From Blastomussa wellsi (taxonomy: Eukaryota > Cnidaria > Anthozoa > Scleractinia > Plerogyridae): a stretch of DNA of 64,000 nucleotides. The stretch lies in NCBI GenBank assembly GCA_947652115.1, contig OX393574.1, forward strand, positions 14,186,907-14,250,906, read 5' to 3'. Of the stretch, positions 14,401 through 29,200 are shown piece by piece. Below the pieces are notes generated by a model. It did no database searches. It worked only from the letters and a program-made list of their open reading frames with translations, and was not told the DNA's origin. Position 1 is the first letter of the stretch, and every line of letters begins with the position of its first letter. Position numbers and translations under genes: made by a program.

Positions 14401-17400
14401 AGACTGTGGTCCAGACTCGATCATGGTTTGCACCAAAGTGAAGATCGCTTGCAGCCTGGAATGTTTGGCCGTTGATTCAGGTAGGTTCAAGGCTCGTCCT
14501 AGAGAGGCCTTCATCTCAGCAATGAGGGCCTGCTGTGCTTCAGGTGCCTGGTGGCAGGTAGCGATCGTTGCGAGTAAGACACGTGCAAAAGACGGAGTGT
14601 CTTCATTATCAGTTGGTGTTCCAGATGGTAGAAGATGGTCGAGAATGAAGGCAAGGACTGGTCCTTCATACTGTGAAGCAAACAAAGCAAACATGTCATT
14701 AATCACAGTTAAAGTCCTTCTGGAAATACATGAAGTATACCAAAGTGTTCTTAAGAAATTATGCTTACAGGGGAACGTCACTTGTGAGTTGCCTATGAGA
14801 ACCTTTCTAATTTTAGTACAAGCCATCAGGCTCAACCACAGGAAGGGCTCTCAGCAGGGCCACCATGGGGAGCTTATCCACAAAGAGAAGGAAATGTTGA
14901 TAGTAGGGACTCCATAGCTGCATCAATATGGGACCAACAGGAGCACTAGCTAAAAGTGGACTTTCTAGAGAGAGGCTATTGACAGGAGGTACTACACATA
15001 TGTAAAAGCTGGAGACAGGTAACAGGGGAATAATAATTATACAAAGAGGGGGTGCTATTTAACTGAGTGTGGTATTTACAACAGGGCTAGTGAGAAGTGC
15101 CATCCAGTTGTCTGGGAGAAGTAGATTTTCTATGCAACTGCCCTAGGCAAGAGATGTTTTAGCCCAGGGCTATTTACATCTACATAGTGAGGTTTCTTCA
15201 GGGGAAGGTTATATCTACAGGGGAGCCTCGGTTATCCATAGGATTTCATGTTAAAACAGGATTTACCTCTGATGCCGAAGACAGTTTGGCTGTGTGGTTG
15301 TAGTCTGTGATCAGCTGTGCTACTCCCGCATAAGACTTGACCAGTTCTGCTAACAACTTCAGTATTGCTGACTTAGATAACAGAGGCTTGGAAGGTGCCT
15401 TAACATCTTGGGTTGATTCCTTGTTGTCTTCTTTAACGTTAACGTCATCCTTCTTTTCGTCAACTTTTAACAATGACTGAGAATTGCCTTGACTGCTGTT
15501 CTGAGAAGAATCTGGATTGCAAGCAAACAACAATTTCTCCTTCACTTTTATGAACAGATCACAACTCAATAAGTTCACTTGGTAACCGTGCGGTACTACA
15601 GTCCAAAACACCTTACACTGTACATGATCTAAGAGTGAAACATGGTGAAAAAAGGTTGCTATGAAACATACTGTGACTTACCAACAAAGTTTTAGAATTT
15701 AAGTGTGTTCGACAAACTTTTGAGGTAAACTTCAACAATCACGTCTTGGGTGACTTTTTTGTGCCATGTGTCTGCAGTTAGATTTAGCTGGCATTGTACA
15801 TATCATCATCACTGCATCTCATCGTGGGAGTAGGCATGATGTATATAACCAGTATAAATACTTTGACAGCACAAAAACTAAACAAAAAGTTTAACTCACC
15901 AAGAGCCATTTCTTCGACTTCTACATCCTCTCCGGTGAGCTGTCTGGTGTAGGCAGGTAGTTGACGGGCTGCCAAATTCTGCTGAGCACCCTGACCGCTA
16001 AAACCAGCAATCGAATCACCAACTTGACCTAAAGCACGGCCAAGCTCTCCAAGAATTTGACTGTCCGAGCGACACATGAGAATAGCTCTGTCCATTGCCC
16101 TCGCAGTGCTATCGGATGCACACAATACATTCAACAAATCGCACACAACGCCATGAACCTGTTTTGCTACGTTCGGGGGTTTTGCAGGCTTGGCAACACT
16201 GGGTTTAACGATCTGAGCATAGTTTGGTGGCAAGTTTATCTCGCCACCTTCAATCATTGTCTGTTTTAGTCGAGGCGTTATAGCTAAATGAAGCGAGTTA
16301 GTAGCTACATCCTTGAAAAGTTCAGCATTGCGACAAGCAGCAGGTCCAAGAACTCGTAAAATATAATTGATCTCCTTAGCTCCAGGTGAGCTTTGATTCA
16401 CTCCAGTAAGGGCACTGGTAACACTACTTGTCGCAGATGATCGCACAACTTTCTCCATAGTGTGTTTCAAGTTCTCTTCATCTTCCAACACATGCCTTAG
16501 GAGTAGTGTTGCCAGTGTTGAAAAACCAGCAACTGCAGAATCTTGTGTGAGTACGAGGAGAGCACGAGCTCCGCCCTGTTCCACAAACTGCACTGCATAC
16601 TTGTGCTCCTGGGTTAGTCTCAGGCATAACTTTAAAACTGCTTGGAGGGTGTTTGGTGAGACAGGAATACTAATGAGTCTCGTGCAACACCTGAAAATGG
16701 CATGGTAAACAATTATTTGTGTCATAATTGATCATTTCATCGTTATCATTTATTTACTTAGCTGAAAATTTACCACCTAACATATTTATCAAACACGTTG
16801 TTTTGACATGAAATGGTTTAGAGGTGACATAATAATCACACGCCCATCAGCATACTCAACAAAAACAGTTGATTTTAAGGAGCAGTAGTCTTAAGAAAAT
16901 TAATGAGATGACTAATGAATGGAGATTCCTGTTATTAGCTATTTATATCGACACCATGACTCAAGAGAGAGAGAAAAAAATAAAACATGCAAGTAGCGAG
17001 TCTACAATTTACAAACCTGATAACAAGAGCCTTCTGATCATCATTTAAATGGTGAATGACTGGTCCTTCAGTCTTCTCAGTTTTTGCAGCAACTATAAAA
17101 TACCGATAAAGAAATGTGTTCCAGGGTTTCAAAATAATATTGCAATTATACAGAAGAAACTCTATGGTTCTTGTACAAACTTCAGTTCCCTCGCATATAT
17201 GATTTTCATCATGCCCTTTAACATTCTCATCCCCAGAGCCACTTGTCCCTTAGATGGTTTGGCCTGTGCACAAGGAACAAGTGGCTCTATGGACACATGA
17301 TTTGATTGGCTAAAACCCAACAAAGGGATTCCAATCACATTGGTCGTTTTAAAATACCTTTGTTGTAAGAAAATCTAAAACGGTGGATTTAATTGGACAC

Positions 17401-20400
17401 CCTTTGTTAGATTCTAGGCCATCCAATCATGTGTCCTTGTGTACAGGTCTGGTTGGCTAAGAGGGGAAAGCACTCTGGGGACAAGAATGACGTTTTGAAG
17501 GAGTTATCTGACAAAATATTAACTAACATTTTGCAATACAAAAGCAAAACCAAAATCATCCTTGCATTGAAAAAAATAATAGTAAACAACATTAATATTT
17601 TAAGAGGAAACAATTCACCAAACAACAAGAAGGATGGAAATGATCGAGGATGGTTAAGTCAGATAACAAATGAGCCATCTGCGTTGTGGTATTTTATGAT
17701 TCAAAAGCCAAAAAAAATGTTACCTGTGCTATCTTTGTCCTGTTTATCTTTCTTTGCTTTCTTGTTCGGCTTTTCCTGGGAGGAGCTCTGGGAAGCCCCT
17801 CCACTTCCTTTGCCATCAGCAGAAGAAGTGCGGCTTGAAGAACTCGCAGCTCCGTTGGCTCTACTTGTTGAAGTACTACTGTTGGTGTTGTCGACTGCGT
17901 CCAGCATTATAGGTCGTCTATTGCCAGAGTCTTCATTAACCTGCAACACGACACAGTATGATGCAATTCAAGAAATAAAAACATTCTATTAAAAATGAAG
18001 GTTAAAAGATGTTAAAAAATGTCAATAACGTTTTCAATCTATTTGACCCCAGGACACTAAGAAGTCTTTTCACACAGAAATGAAAACAGAGAAAAAGAAC
18101 ACAAAATAAACCAGACAAAACAACAGAGCGACTTTGCCACAGAGAATTGTTTTATAGACAATCACACTGAACCATAAAAGCAAAGCAAATTAATTATGCT
18201 TACCTGAACCATTGTGGAAAAGTTCACTAAATAACGCCGTCTTCCTGCCATGAACCTTGAGTAACAAGTCAATGACAATCAACATAAATAACACAACTTC
18301 AAAAACAAGTCAAATACAGTTTGAAGTTCCCCATAATTTTACATTCTCCTTAGATCGACATGTATTCTTTTATTTCTATCTTTCTTGTTAATTGCTTTTA
18401 CTGGTATATCACATCAGTGACTATTCTCTTTTGGAATGGCTACTATTATTATAGTCCTTATTGCGAGTTCTAAATTTTTTTAGTTTGATCAGGCAGCATT
18501 TTGCTTCACCGCATTTCTGTTCTTTGGCAATTCCAGCATACAGACCAAGGATTTCAAAGGATGAAGGGAAAACAAAAGTTCCAAAAAATTATCAGAAATG
18601 AGCAATCAGACATTTTGAAGACTGAAGGCAATGAAGAGAACAATGACACTGCCAATGAAAATCAATGAAGTTTTAGGGATTTGATTTTACTCAATGACAC
18701 TTACCGATAATTGTATAATAAATTTTTCTTTTAGCCCAAAGAATGATGTCAAACATTTTTTGTACAAAGCGTACAAGTTACCTGACTCTAGATTCCCCAC
18801 TCCTGTATGCTGCATCAATAGTTGTGTTGTTGTTGACATTGTAGTTGTACCATCGACCACTCCGATCATCAAACCATTTCCAGGCATGAGTAGTGCACTT
18901 ACGATAAAGAAAACCAAAGCAGCAATTTGTCAGCACGCAAAAACAACAAACACACTAAGAACAAAATGCAGCAAAATGATTCAACTAAATTAAACAACAA
19001 AGAGAAAGTGGGGTGTCTGTATGTGTATTGGTCAGCATGCAACATCAGCTTGTTGACTGATGTCCAAATTGGACCACTTTTCTGGAATTCCCCCCACCCC
19101 AAAAAAAGAGAACTATTTTCCATCCTTCATTCAGTGTGAAGTGCCTCTTGGCCCTGTGTGGAGACTCGTAGCTAGACTGCCAAGAATGTTGCCAGGTATG
19201 GGTTTGGTACTCTGTCTTGGGACTGGCTGACCACAAAGAGGACATCGTGTATACGTAAAGACATCCATCCACCCTCTTGTAAGTTTTAAAGGGAATCTTC
19301 CATTCTACCTTGTCATGTAGTTTTTTTCTCTTGGTGGTGACAGCCATTTTCTCATGAGTGTCCAAAAAGAGTACAAGAGGAGACAACCATCTGCATAAGA
19401 AACCAAAAGAAAACTTGTTACTTCAATGGCTTTTTATTAGGGGCATTGTCACACCATTTTAGCAACATTTTAAAAAGCTTCATCTTGTCTTTGATCAAAG
19501 GAAAACCGAAAATAAGGGTTTAGTTTTGTTATCTATTATATTTACTGAAGTCTGTTGTTACGGATGGCACAGATGGAAGTGGATTGAAAATTGAAAAAAA
19601 TTGCCATTTTTTCAAATTCTCAAGCCACCTTCTGACAACATAGGAAACCAACTATTATGGTTTGCTGTTCCTGGTAAATTTGCATTTGACATCTCCTTCA
19701 CAATTCTGCAGGAGCATTTTTTAGACGAGTTAAATGTATTAAGCAATGAATTTAGCACAGAATTGACCTGAACAATCTAAAATTACAATGAAAATGCCCC
19801 TTTAAAGACTCTCTGTCGAACCGAATGCTTTGGGCGCCTCGCCTGAGGTTCGTAGCCCATGAAAACCTCCAATTTGTTGACTTGCAGATCAATCCTTTAT
19901 AATCCAAGGCATCCATCTGAATTGCTCGACAGTTATTGCTTTAATGGCAAGATTTATTATCGTTCTCAACATTGAGGAGATTATTTGGTCAAATTCTTCG
20001 TTTTGCGCATATTCGAGAAGCTAAACAACTACTGGGACGCGATGTAATTTTGGCCATGGCAACTGTGATGAACCCCGCGGAAGGGCGAGAGGAGAAGTAT
20101 TTGAGAAAATATGTCCAGGATCTGTGGAGAAACAAAGAAGATGCACTTGGATGCAAGAAAAGGAGAAAGAATGTCCCTGCTTGCTGAAGTAGTTACATTG
20201 CACTCATTGCTTGTGAACAGAACAGCTGAGAACAGGCTATTGCATGGACTTGCATTGCTTGTACATTGTATTCTTCATTTGTTGAGACTTCACCTGAGAT
20301 TTATTTCGATGATAGGTGCTTTGCCTTCTGTGTTTGATTTCTGATAAAGTATACCTTTTATTTAGAAAGAGCAAACTGAAAACGTTCGAGTATCAACACG

Positions 20401-23180
20401 TGACCGCCTATCAACAAATCTCTGTGGGAATATTCCAGACCACGGTATGTAAATCGCCAACGGAAAAGTAAAATATGTTCATCACTCGTATTCTTCATCT
20501 TAGTTTGGACAGTATTTTAAGTATGGTAAGTACTTTTTATTCTGTAGTGATTGTGAACGCAAATAAAAAGCAAATTTATATTACGGAGTTGTCTTCAAAG
20601 TGTTGCTTGACGCTACAGCACACGGCAGGAGCCGTGATCCCGACGCGAGGTCGTAATTTTAAATTACAGCTAATCCGTAGATCTTAGCAAAATTTGTCCC
20701 AAAAGCAAACATTTTAACATTTTAACATTTTAAACATTTTAACATTTTATACCTTTAGGCTGCCAAATGCCCCAAATTTCTTCAGCGGCAGAATCAAAAC
20801 AAAAACAAACGCTCGCAAAGCATTCCGGTGGACAGAGAGTCTTCAATAAATATGTTAGGGGAAACACCATCTTCAAATACGTCGAGCGCCAGACAGCATT
20901 ATGTATGGGACAATAACCTAATTACAGCAACAAACATTGTTGAAAGATGTATACATACACTGGTGTCGTGGCTTTGCTTCCCATCAACTTGATCTGAACA
21001 AGATTTGCTTGGCACAGTTCCAGTAGCTCAAGCAAAGAGTTCAGGATGCCAAACTTCTCAATGATGGCTTCACACTGAAATTTCTTCTCCTGTAAAACAA
21101 GACAATGAAAATAGTTATTGCGGCCACCTCATTATTACGGCCGCCTCATTATTACAGCCACCTCACTATCACAGCCACTTTATTTTGACCCAAACAAAAT
21201 CTCATTCAGTCTTTTTCTCTTCTAAATAACTGCTTTAATAGTCGGCCACCCGTTAATGTGGCCAGAGTTTTGTGGCCTGTCGGTAACCTGATAAACATGG
21301 TTCCACTGTACTAGTAAACTAATTACCTCAAATAGCAAGCATGCCAGATGTAGAAGAGACGACAAACGTGCTGCCTCAGACATGGTATTCATCTGTGACA
21401 TACTTTCCTCAAGTTGCTTGGCATCGGTACTTTGATTTGTACAGGATTTTAAAACAGTTCCTATGTCTGTTGTAACCTGAAGGAAAACAAGAGTATCACC
21501 ATTACAAACCAGTCTTACAGGAATGGAGAACAAACAAAATGGAATCAATGATTGACACGCTTTTAAAGGAGTAAGTCACAGTAAGAGCTTATAATTATTA
21601 CGAGTTCTAAACTTTGAATTAGTTTAATAGTATTTGTAAAATCACAGCCACATAACAAACAAGGATGATTTTCAAGTGTCCTTTTGACATTTTAATACAA
21701 ACTGAGATAAACTTGAAAAAGTTGGGCTAATTCAGGTTTTTCAAGTTTACAGAAATGGAGTATTTTCACACATGTGACAAGCAGCCATATTGGATTGCTG
21801 AAACAAAAGATGATATTTTCATAACAATAGAGTTCCGTTCCCGGAGGATTGTTTTGGGACACCAATATGGCTGCCGTGACGTCATGTGAAAACACTCTAT
21901 ACAACCTGCTTTAATCCTCCCCAATTTTGTCCATCCATCCTATTTACATTTTTACACTTACTTGGCTTTCATAAAAACCAATTGTACTGTACATTGATGG
22001 AATTCCGAGTTGAAATAAAGTTTCACTCACTCACTCTGACACTTTTTAGCCATTATTGCTAAACTTCAAGTCAATTTAATGATCAGTTGGTCAGAGCTGA
22101 AATTGCCTTACGTTCTGTGACCTGGGCCCTTTAACTCATCTTTACAGTTCTAAAAAAATATCATACACAAGGTATAAGGAGAGCACCTGTTTTAAAATGT
22201 GCATCATTGTGCCCTCCTTCCACTCTTCTCCATTACGTTGAGCTACTGCATTGAGAACATCACAGGCTTTGAACACAGTCGCAGGCATTCCAGTCAACAC
22301 TTCAAGACAACCCTGCAGCATGTCTGCAGTGAACTGATCAAGTACGGTCTTCTCCAGAGGAATAGAATCATCAATGCCCTTGCCCTCTTTCTCTTTATCC
22401 TCCATGGCATCCTCTTCCTTCTTATTTGATTTAGGGGTGGTAGTACTGGCAGCAGAGGCAGCAGTAGCAGTAGTCGCATCACCGGAAGCACCAGTGGTGG
22501 CAGCAGTGCCAGCAGCAGACTAAATGTGATTAAACAATGATCAGGTACATTACACAGTCTGGATCATAATTATATCTACCTTGCTATCCTGAATTATTAA
22601 ACCCTTGATTTCTCAAAACTCCCGAAAACTCTAATCAGTGGTTTCCGTTGAACTTCCGATTCTTGAACCAATTATCATTTTCCTTTCTCTTGTAGGTTCA
22701 AAACATTTGGATTCCACTCTACTAAAAACAATAAGTAGCACAATTCAAGCTCTCATAAGCTTGTAATTCCTCAGTTCCTCTAGCTTAGCAGTTGCTATAA
22801 CACAAACAATGCCACTAGAAGTATTATTCCTATTTCTTATTCTTCTGTTTTCATGAAGAGCAGTGAGCCATTCATGTTAGACCTTGTGAGAGCTGCTACC
22901 CGACTGAAAATAAGCCAGCAACCCAAGGGCAATATGAGTAATAACTGAACAGTAGCAACTTTCTTATGTGCCAGCTTAGTCCAGGATGCACCTGCAATGT
23001 TCAGCAAGGGATCCAACGATGCAAAAATGCTGGTTTATAAATTTATATTGCATTGGTTTTACGAACAACCCCAGGATAAAGCGTGGAGCTGCAGATACCG
23101 ACAATGCTTCCCCTGTGAGACACAGGTAACTTGGACAAGTGGAATAAAATTAATATGTAACTCACTCTGACACTGAATAG

Positions 23181-23225
<45 letters not shown>

Positions 23226-26200
23226 GTATAACAATATAATTTGGTTTTATCAACTGGGTTGATAATGTCAATTGGCCACCGTAAAGAGTTTCAATTGCTG
23301 ACATTTCGAGCGTTAGCCAGCAATTAAATGAAATAATGAAATAATAAACTACATGTACACTGGATAAGCTCTGGATATGCTCCAGCCTGATGGTCCACTT
23401 GGCCCAAATGCAGACTTTTCCTTGCACTGGATAGCATCTCCTTAAGCAGGTTTTAGGAGACTTGCTGTTTTACCTGATCTGCAACAGGAGCAGTTGATAT
23501 GTCTTGTCCAAGGGACATAGCTATGGCCCTCATCATCTGATCTTCTTCTAACATGTCATAATCTAAACCAAGCTCCTAATAACAACAATTAGATGATACA
23601 GTCAGGGTTTTCAATGACACCTGACACCAACCAGAAAGCTCCAGTGGGGATTCTGTTGTGAATTGCCACTAAAATTCATGCAGGTTCCAAAAACGAATGA
23701 TGACCTTAGCTTCTTATATTGTTGTCTGATGAACACCACACAAGGGCAGCCACCTACTTCAAAATATTTATTGCAATTTCTGTGCAGTTTTTCAACACCA
23801 TAATCTTATGTTGGGATCTGGAGCTACAAATGGGATAACCATAAACTGAGGAAACAGCACAAGCAGCAACAAATCTTAAAATAAAGAATTCCTTTAGGTT
23901 TGCACATGTAACAATTTAGAGAGAGAAGTCCCTGCAAATCAAAATGGCATAACCATATAAAGGGTTCAAAATTGAACTTTAAAAGGCCAAAAACCGACTA
24001 GCCCAATGTTACGAGATACAAGTAACGTAAGCAGTTGGTGCTTAAATGTGCTGCAACAAACCCATGCCTGCACCTAGCTACAGCTAACATAGAACCTGGT
24101 GAAAATCTCCTTAATTAAGGCACAAAACAATCAGGATTCAAATAATGCAAAGAACTACGTATACAATACTTACCCTTGCAGGTGGCGGTGGAGGGTGGGT
24201 CAAGATGTAATCAGTTGCCTCCTCAAGGCTGCCTGTGCTCAACAGGGCAAGTCTGGCATGTTCATGAGTGAAACCCATGTCTACAAACTGAACAGTCAAT
24301 TGGCAGCTGGTTATTGAAAAAGTCTTGAAAGAATGCCAGCATATAATTGTAACCACTGTTAGTATGAACTGCTGTGATAGCCCTATTCACCCAGAGGAGA
24401 GCTAAGAATTAACTATAATCTGCTGCCAATGGTACCGCTTGATAGCATTCACTTGAATAGCAAGACAGTTGTGTTTCATCCACACTCAAAGCCACCTTCT
24501 ACAGCATAATAAACAGTGCCACATGAAAGGTTCAATACCTTTCACGTAAATGACCAAGCAATAGCACTTCACCTTGGAGGGTGAAGCCCTATTGTTGAAC
24601 CCATGCACTCCCAACAGCTTTAATTTGAATAGTTACTCACTTGTTCAATCCATTATGTACAGCATCATAAATAGCAGAAACCGTTCTGCAGTCCAATGGC
24701 TTTCACTTAATTGGTCACATTAAAGACCAGTTCTACAAAGTTAGAATCTATTGCATGTATCAAGCTTGACTGGCAGAACTAGAGCAAGTGTTAAAATACA
24801 GTACTGAAAGCCAGATTATCCTAGAATGCATGCCACTGTACCTGCTGTAAATGTCGCATGTTAATCTCGGGTTGGGCATGTGCAGGCTCGTCAGGCTGTC
24901 TTGCAGCTGCTGCAGCAGTCGATGAGCCGTTAGTTGATGACAAGCTTTCTGGGGCAGGTCCCAGCTTCTCTGTGATAACAGCCTCGCCCTTTATGATGTG
25001 GTACAAAATAGCCAGCATGGACTCAGCTATGTGTGGTCCATACTCCTTGGGAAGTTTCTGTCCCCAGAGTTGTTGGACTGCCAAGAATGCTTTCTGCAAA
25101 AAGAGAACAGAGCAGATAGTGAATTTCTGAAATTAATCTTGACAACTGCAAGTAAAGAGAAGCATTATAGAAATGTAAAATGTCACGAGGTAGGGAGGTT
25201 GAGAGGGTGAGGAGGGGTAGGGAGGGAGGGAGAGAAGGAGGGGTAGGGAGGGAGGGAAATGTAGGGAGGGGGCAGATCAGTGGAAAAGGATTTTGTGGGA
25301 GGGGAGTGAAAGATGGTAGGAGGAGAAAAAGGAGTTGAGTTAACATGTGATGGTAAGAAATTAGGTGAGAAAAAGAATGAAGTGAGGGAGTGAGCAAGTG
25401 ACATCGCATGTAGTGAAAATGCACGGGTTTAGTCCAGGATTATCCAAATAAAAATCACTAGGCAATCCAACTACAATAAACTGGTATAAATTTCATTGCT
25501 CAAACAAAAATCCATCTGGAACAAAATATGGGAGAACTAGATACCAACAATGCAAACTGAACTATCACGATAATTATATATTAAGTTCTCACTGCCCTGC
25601 CAAGTAAACAGAGCTTACTAGACAATGGTCAGGTATGAGCCATTGCTTTAGTTTTCATCAAGACAAGGATAACATCTTTGAGAGAGATGTACCTTTTGTG
25701 TTGCAACTAGGAAGTGAACAGGTTTGAATGGCACGAAACCTGGTGCAGTAGATGTTGAAGGAAGGCTGTGTGGAGAATCCATCAGGGCCTCTGAATTTGT
25801 TAGTCTACTGATCAGTGTTAACCACGAGTCTAACAATTCCTGTGAACCAGCTAATAACAAAACAAAACGTGTTCAGTTCGTGACACCAAACAGTTTACCA
25901 ATTTCTTCTACAAGTCCAAAAAAATTACAAATTTAATATTTGTTCATACAAGTCAAAAAACACAACACAAATTCAATGTTCATATTGGTCCTGGGAATTT
26001 GGTGCCACATATTAAAAGAATGATCTAGAGCTTCTAAGCTGATGATTTCTTTCATTTAATTTTTAGAAGGCCACAACTCAGGAGCCTGTGATGCTCGCTA
26101 CCTGTGGAAAATTGCCATTGGCTACTTGAATGACAAATTTGTGTCAAACTGAATACAAAATTCTATCACTTGTAAATCAGAATTCTATGGAAGGATTATG

Positions 26201-29200
26201 CTGTGTTCCATCTGACCCTAACTGTAACCCCTCTAATCCTGCATAAATTAGACAGCAATACAATAGATATCTCTGCACTAATCCTTACCTTGAGAACATG
26301 ACTGGTTAAAGCTTTCACTTAATGGTGCTTTGTTGTCCTGACTCAATATGAGCTTTAATAACCTGAAGTTACACAAAATGCATAACATTGGTCAAGAAGA
26401 AAATGAAATGATCTGTTTTAGCTCAGTGGATCATTAGGCAGCAAGAGTATAGCAGTTTCTGGACAGGGCTTGAAAAAAGTGCGGTCCAATTGTCTGTGAC
26501 ACAGATTTTCCTGTTGGGCAAGTAACTTTTTTGCTCACTAGTTCAGTGTTCAGTGGTGAAACAAGGCTGTAAATAACAGTCAAACATTGGACAATGGCTG
26601 CCCGAAGTTAATTCAAGTATTCAAATTTTTGAGATTATGGGATTCATGGGATTATGGGATTCATTAAGATTTTCAGAAGGTACATGATGAAGAATCCCCA
26701 CTTGCCAAAAATCAGTATGATTTTTGGCATGTAGGCATTCTTCGTCATGTACTCTCAGGATATTTAAGTAAATCCCATAATTTCTTAAAATTTGGTTTTT
26801 GTGACGTCATCACTTCGGTACTCTATAGACAAGACAAAAAATCCATGTCTGTCTTACGAGAAAAGGCTGCTGTGTGCTCCAGACATGACAAATTGCTGCA
26901 GCATCAAATGATAAGGGTTCTTCTTGTCATCAAACAGCAGACGTGAAGCAGAGCCAACAATGCACATATGGAAGTGAAATCTACAAGAAATGAGCATGAA
27001 ATTGATCAGACATGGAGATTCAGATACTGCCTTAGAAAATGGTAAAGGGAACTGTGTTCAAGATACAGTGATGAAGATGACTAAAAGCGTTTCTACTACC
27101 TCCTGGATGGGATACCTGGCACTGTGAGAACATAACACAGTGACCCCCAGCCAGGGATCGAACTTGGATTTCTTGATCCAGAGTCTATTCCAGTCAATTA
27201 GGCCATATAATGGTTTATTACAATTCTTGTACCTTAGTTTGGGCACTGTAGTGTAACTGGGAAGACCCTGCCAAGTCAGAGCATCCTTCAGCAGTTTGCT
27301 AAGCTGTAAAGCAACATGGCGTGCTGGCAGGGTTGGGAGACCAGGTGTGGCTGCAGTGTGAGGCGCTCGCCGCTGACGCTGAGCTGATCCAACACTCAGC
27401 TTTACAAGAAGAACAAACAAGTCTGACAAGGCACGGCCAAGAGCAGTTGACGTCTGAAGAAGCTGTTTTATAATTCTTTGCTGTTCAGGAAGAAGACTGG
27501 ACTTTGCAGTCACTGTTTCACTGCTCGCTTCCTTGTCATTTGTCACTGTTATCGCCGGGCTGCCTTCAGATGATTGTCCTGAAACGTAATACAGTGGTGA
27601 TTTAATTGTGAGGCTGTTCTCAACCTGTTGTAGTTCAATTGCCAATTAGCCACGCAAGGTCACACAATTTAAGGCAATTTCAGCCCTGATCAACTGGTCA
27701 TACAACTGACTGATATTTTTCAACAATCACCCTGTGATATCATGCACAATATTGCCTTACACTTAACTGACGCAAGGCTGTAGGCGAAATCAGACAATAT
27801 TCCGTACATGGTCCTGATCTCGCAATCATGTCTACTGTTCTGCCAATTTGATAGTCAATTCTCACCTGATGGTTCTTCTTGATTTGTTGATGTTGATGCT
27901 CTCAGCATCTCCAGATCTTTGTCGACAACCTTTGTTTCACCGGGTGAGGTTTCTGACTTGCTCATGGCTTCCAGCACAATTGTCTCCCAGATGAGAAATA
28001 CGTAGAGCTGACCGAGTAGCTTTAGTGTAGTGATCCCTTGATCAGAGCCCCAGTGATTAACACACAATGTACGGATGTCGAACTGGCAAGAAAATTAAAA
28101 TTTTGTCAAGATTCAGAGTTTTATTTATTCGCTACTGTTGGACATTCATTAATTTGTTATTTACCATACCCTGCCAGGTATTCCGTCCACTTCAAGGGCT
28201 AACCCATAAACGGCCGCTCTCATGTGGCTTTGATAGCCCAGTTGGTAGAGCACTGCACCGGTAACACAGCGGCCGTGGGTTCGAATCCCGTTCAAAGCCT
28301 AAAATTTTCTTTTCAGGTCTTTGTTCCAGTAGTGTTATGGCTGCATTTGCATATAAACCATAACATTTTTTAAGTTCCATAGCTGTTTTAAAGGTAGATG
28401 GTTTTGGGCTTTTGCCCATCAACTCTGGTGGGGGGATGGGGGGGGGGGGGACGTCACCCTCAGTCTGCCATCCTTCTGGAACACCTGCAGAAAAACCTTT
28501 TGGTCCCTTACAGCTGATCAACATCATCTCTTAGCTTCCCGATCTTGCACTGATGGCTGACAAATCCTTTACAGAGTAACCAGTGATCTTCACCAGCTAC
28601 AGCTACATTGTATCCTGAATAATACAGTGTAGTCCTGTAAAATGGAAACTTTTACACCCAAAAATTCTCAAGGATCACTTGTTATCATAACCACCAGCCA
28701 TGCTCTCACCTGCCCCACTTTACACACATGAAGGAACATGCTGATATATGCGTGACATGCCACGACTCCATGCAAAATTGGAGTTAGCTGTACGGACGCC
28801 ATGGCCTGTTGAGGCCTGCCTGATGATACCACCTCATGTAATAGGATAGACAAAGGAGACCCATCTGATCTTGAAATCAGAGGTTCAAGGGATGTGAGGA
28901 CTTCACCGAGAAGAGTCAGGCCTTGTTTTAGCACTTGGGCTTCATGAGATAACATCTGAAAAATGATAATTAAAATAATCATGATGTATATGATTCAGCA
29001 ACTGGCCGAACACAGTGCTGAACATGATTTTGAATCAAAGATGGCAACCAGAAGGTGACAAACTACTTATTTCATACATACTGAGTGAACAACTGTGAAA
29101 ATACATCATTTGTCCAATCAGAGACACAAACGATAGTACTTCACAGTGGAGGGCAACAATCATTCTTGTGCACTTTCCATGGCATAACCTCCATTTGTTT

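Noticed and set aside
14815..14935. Possible extra HUWE1 exon upstream of exon 45 (minus frame with [17 protein letters not shown])
   Set aside because: Exons 44 and 45 already join in phase and match the vertebrate order without a gap, and the frame has no good acceptor.
28226..28300. Functional tRNA-Thr (GGT)
   Set aside because: The acceptor stem is perfect but the anticodon stem has two mismatches and U33 is missing. It fits a SINE head better.
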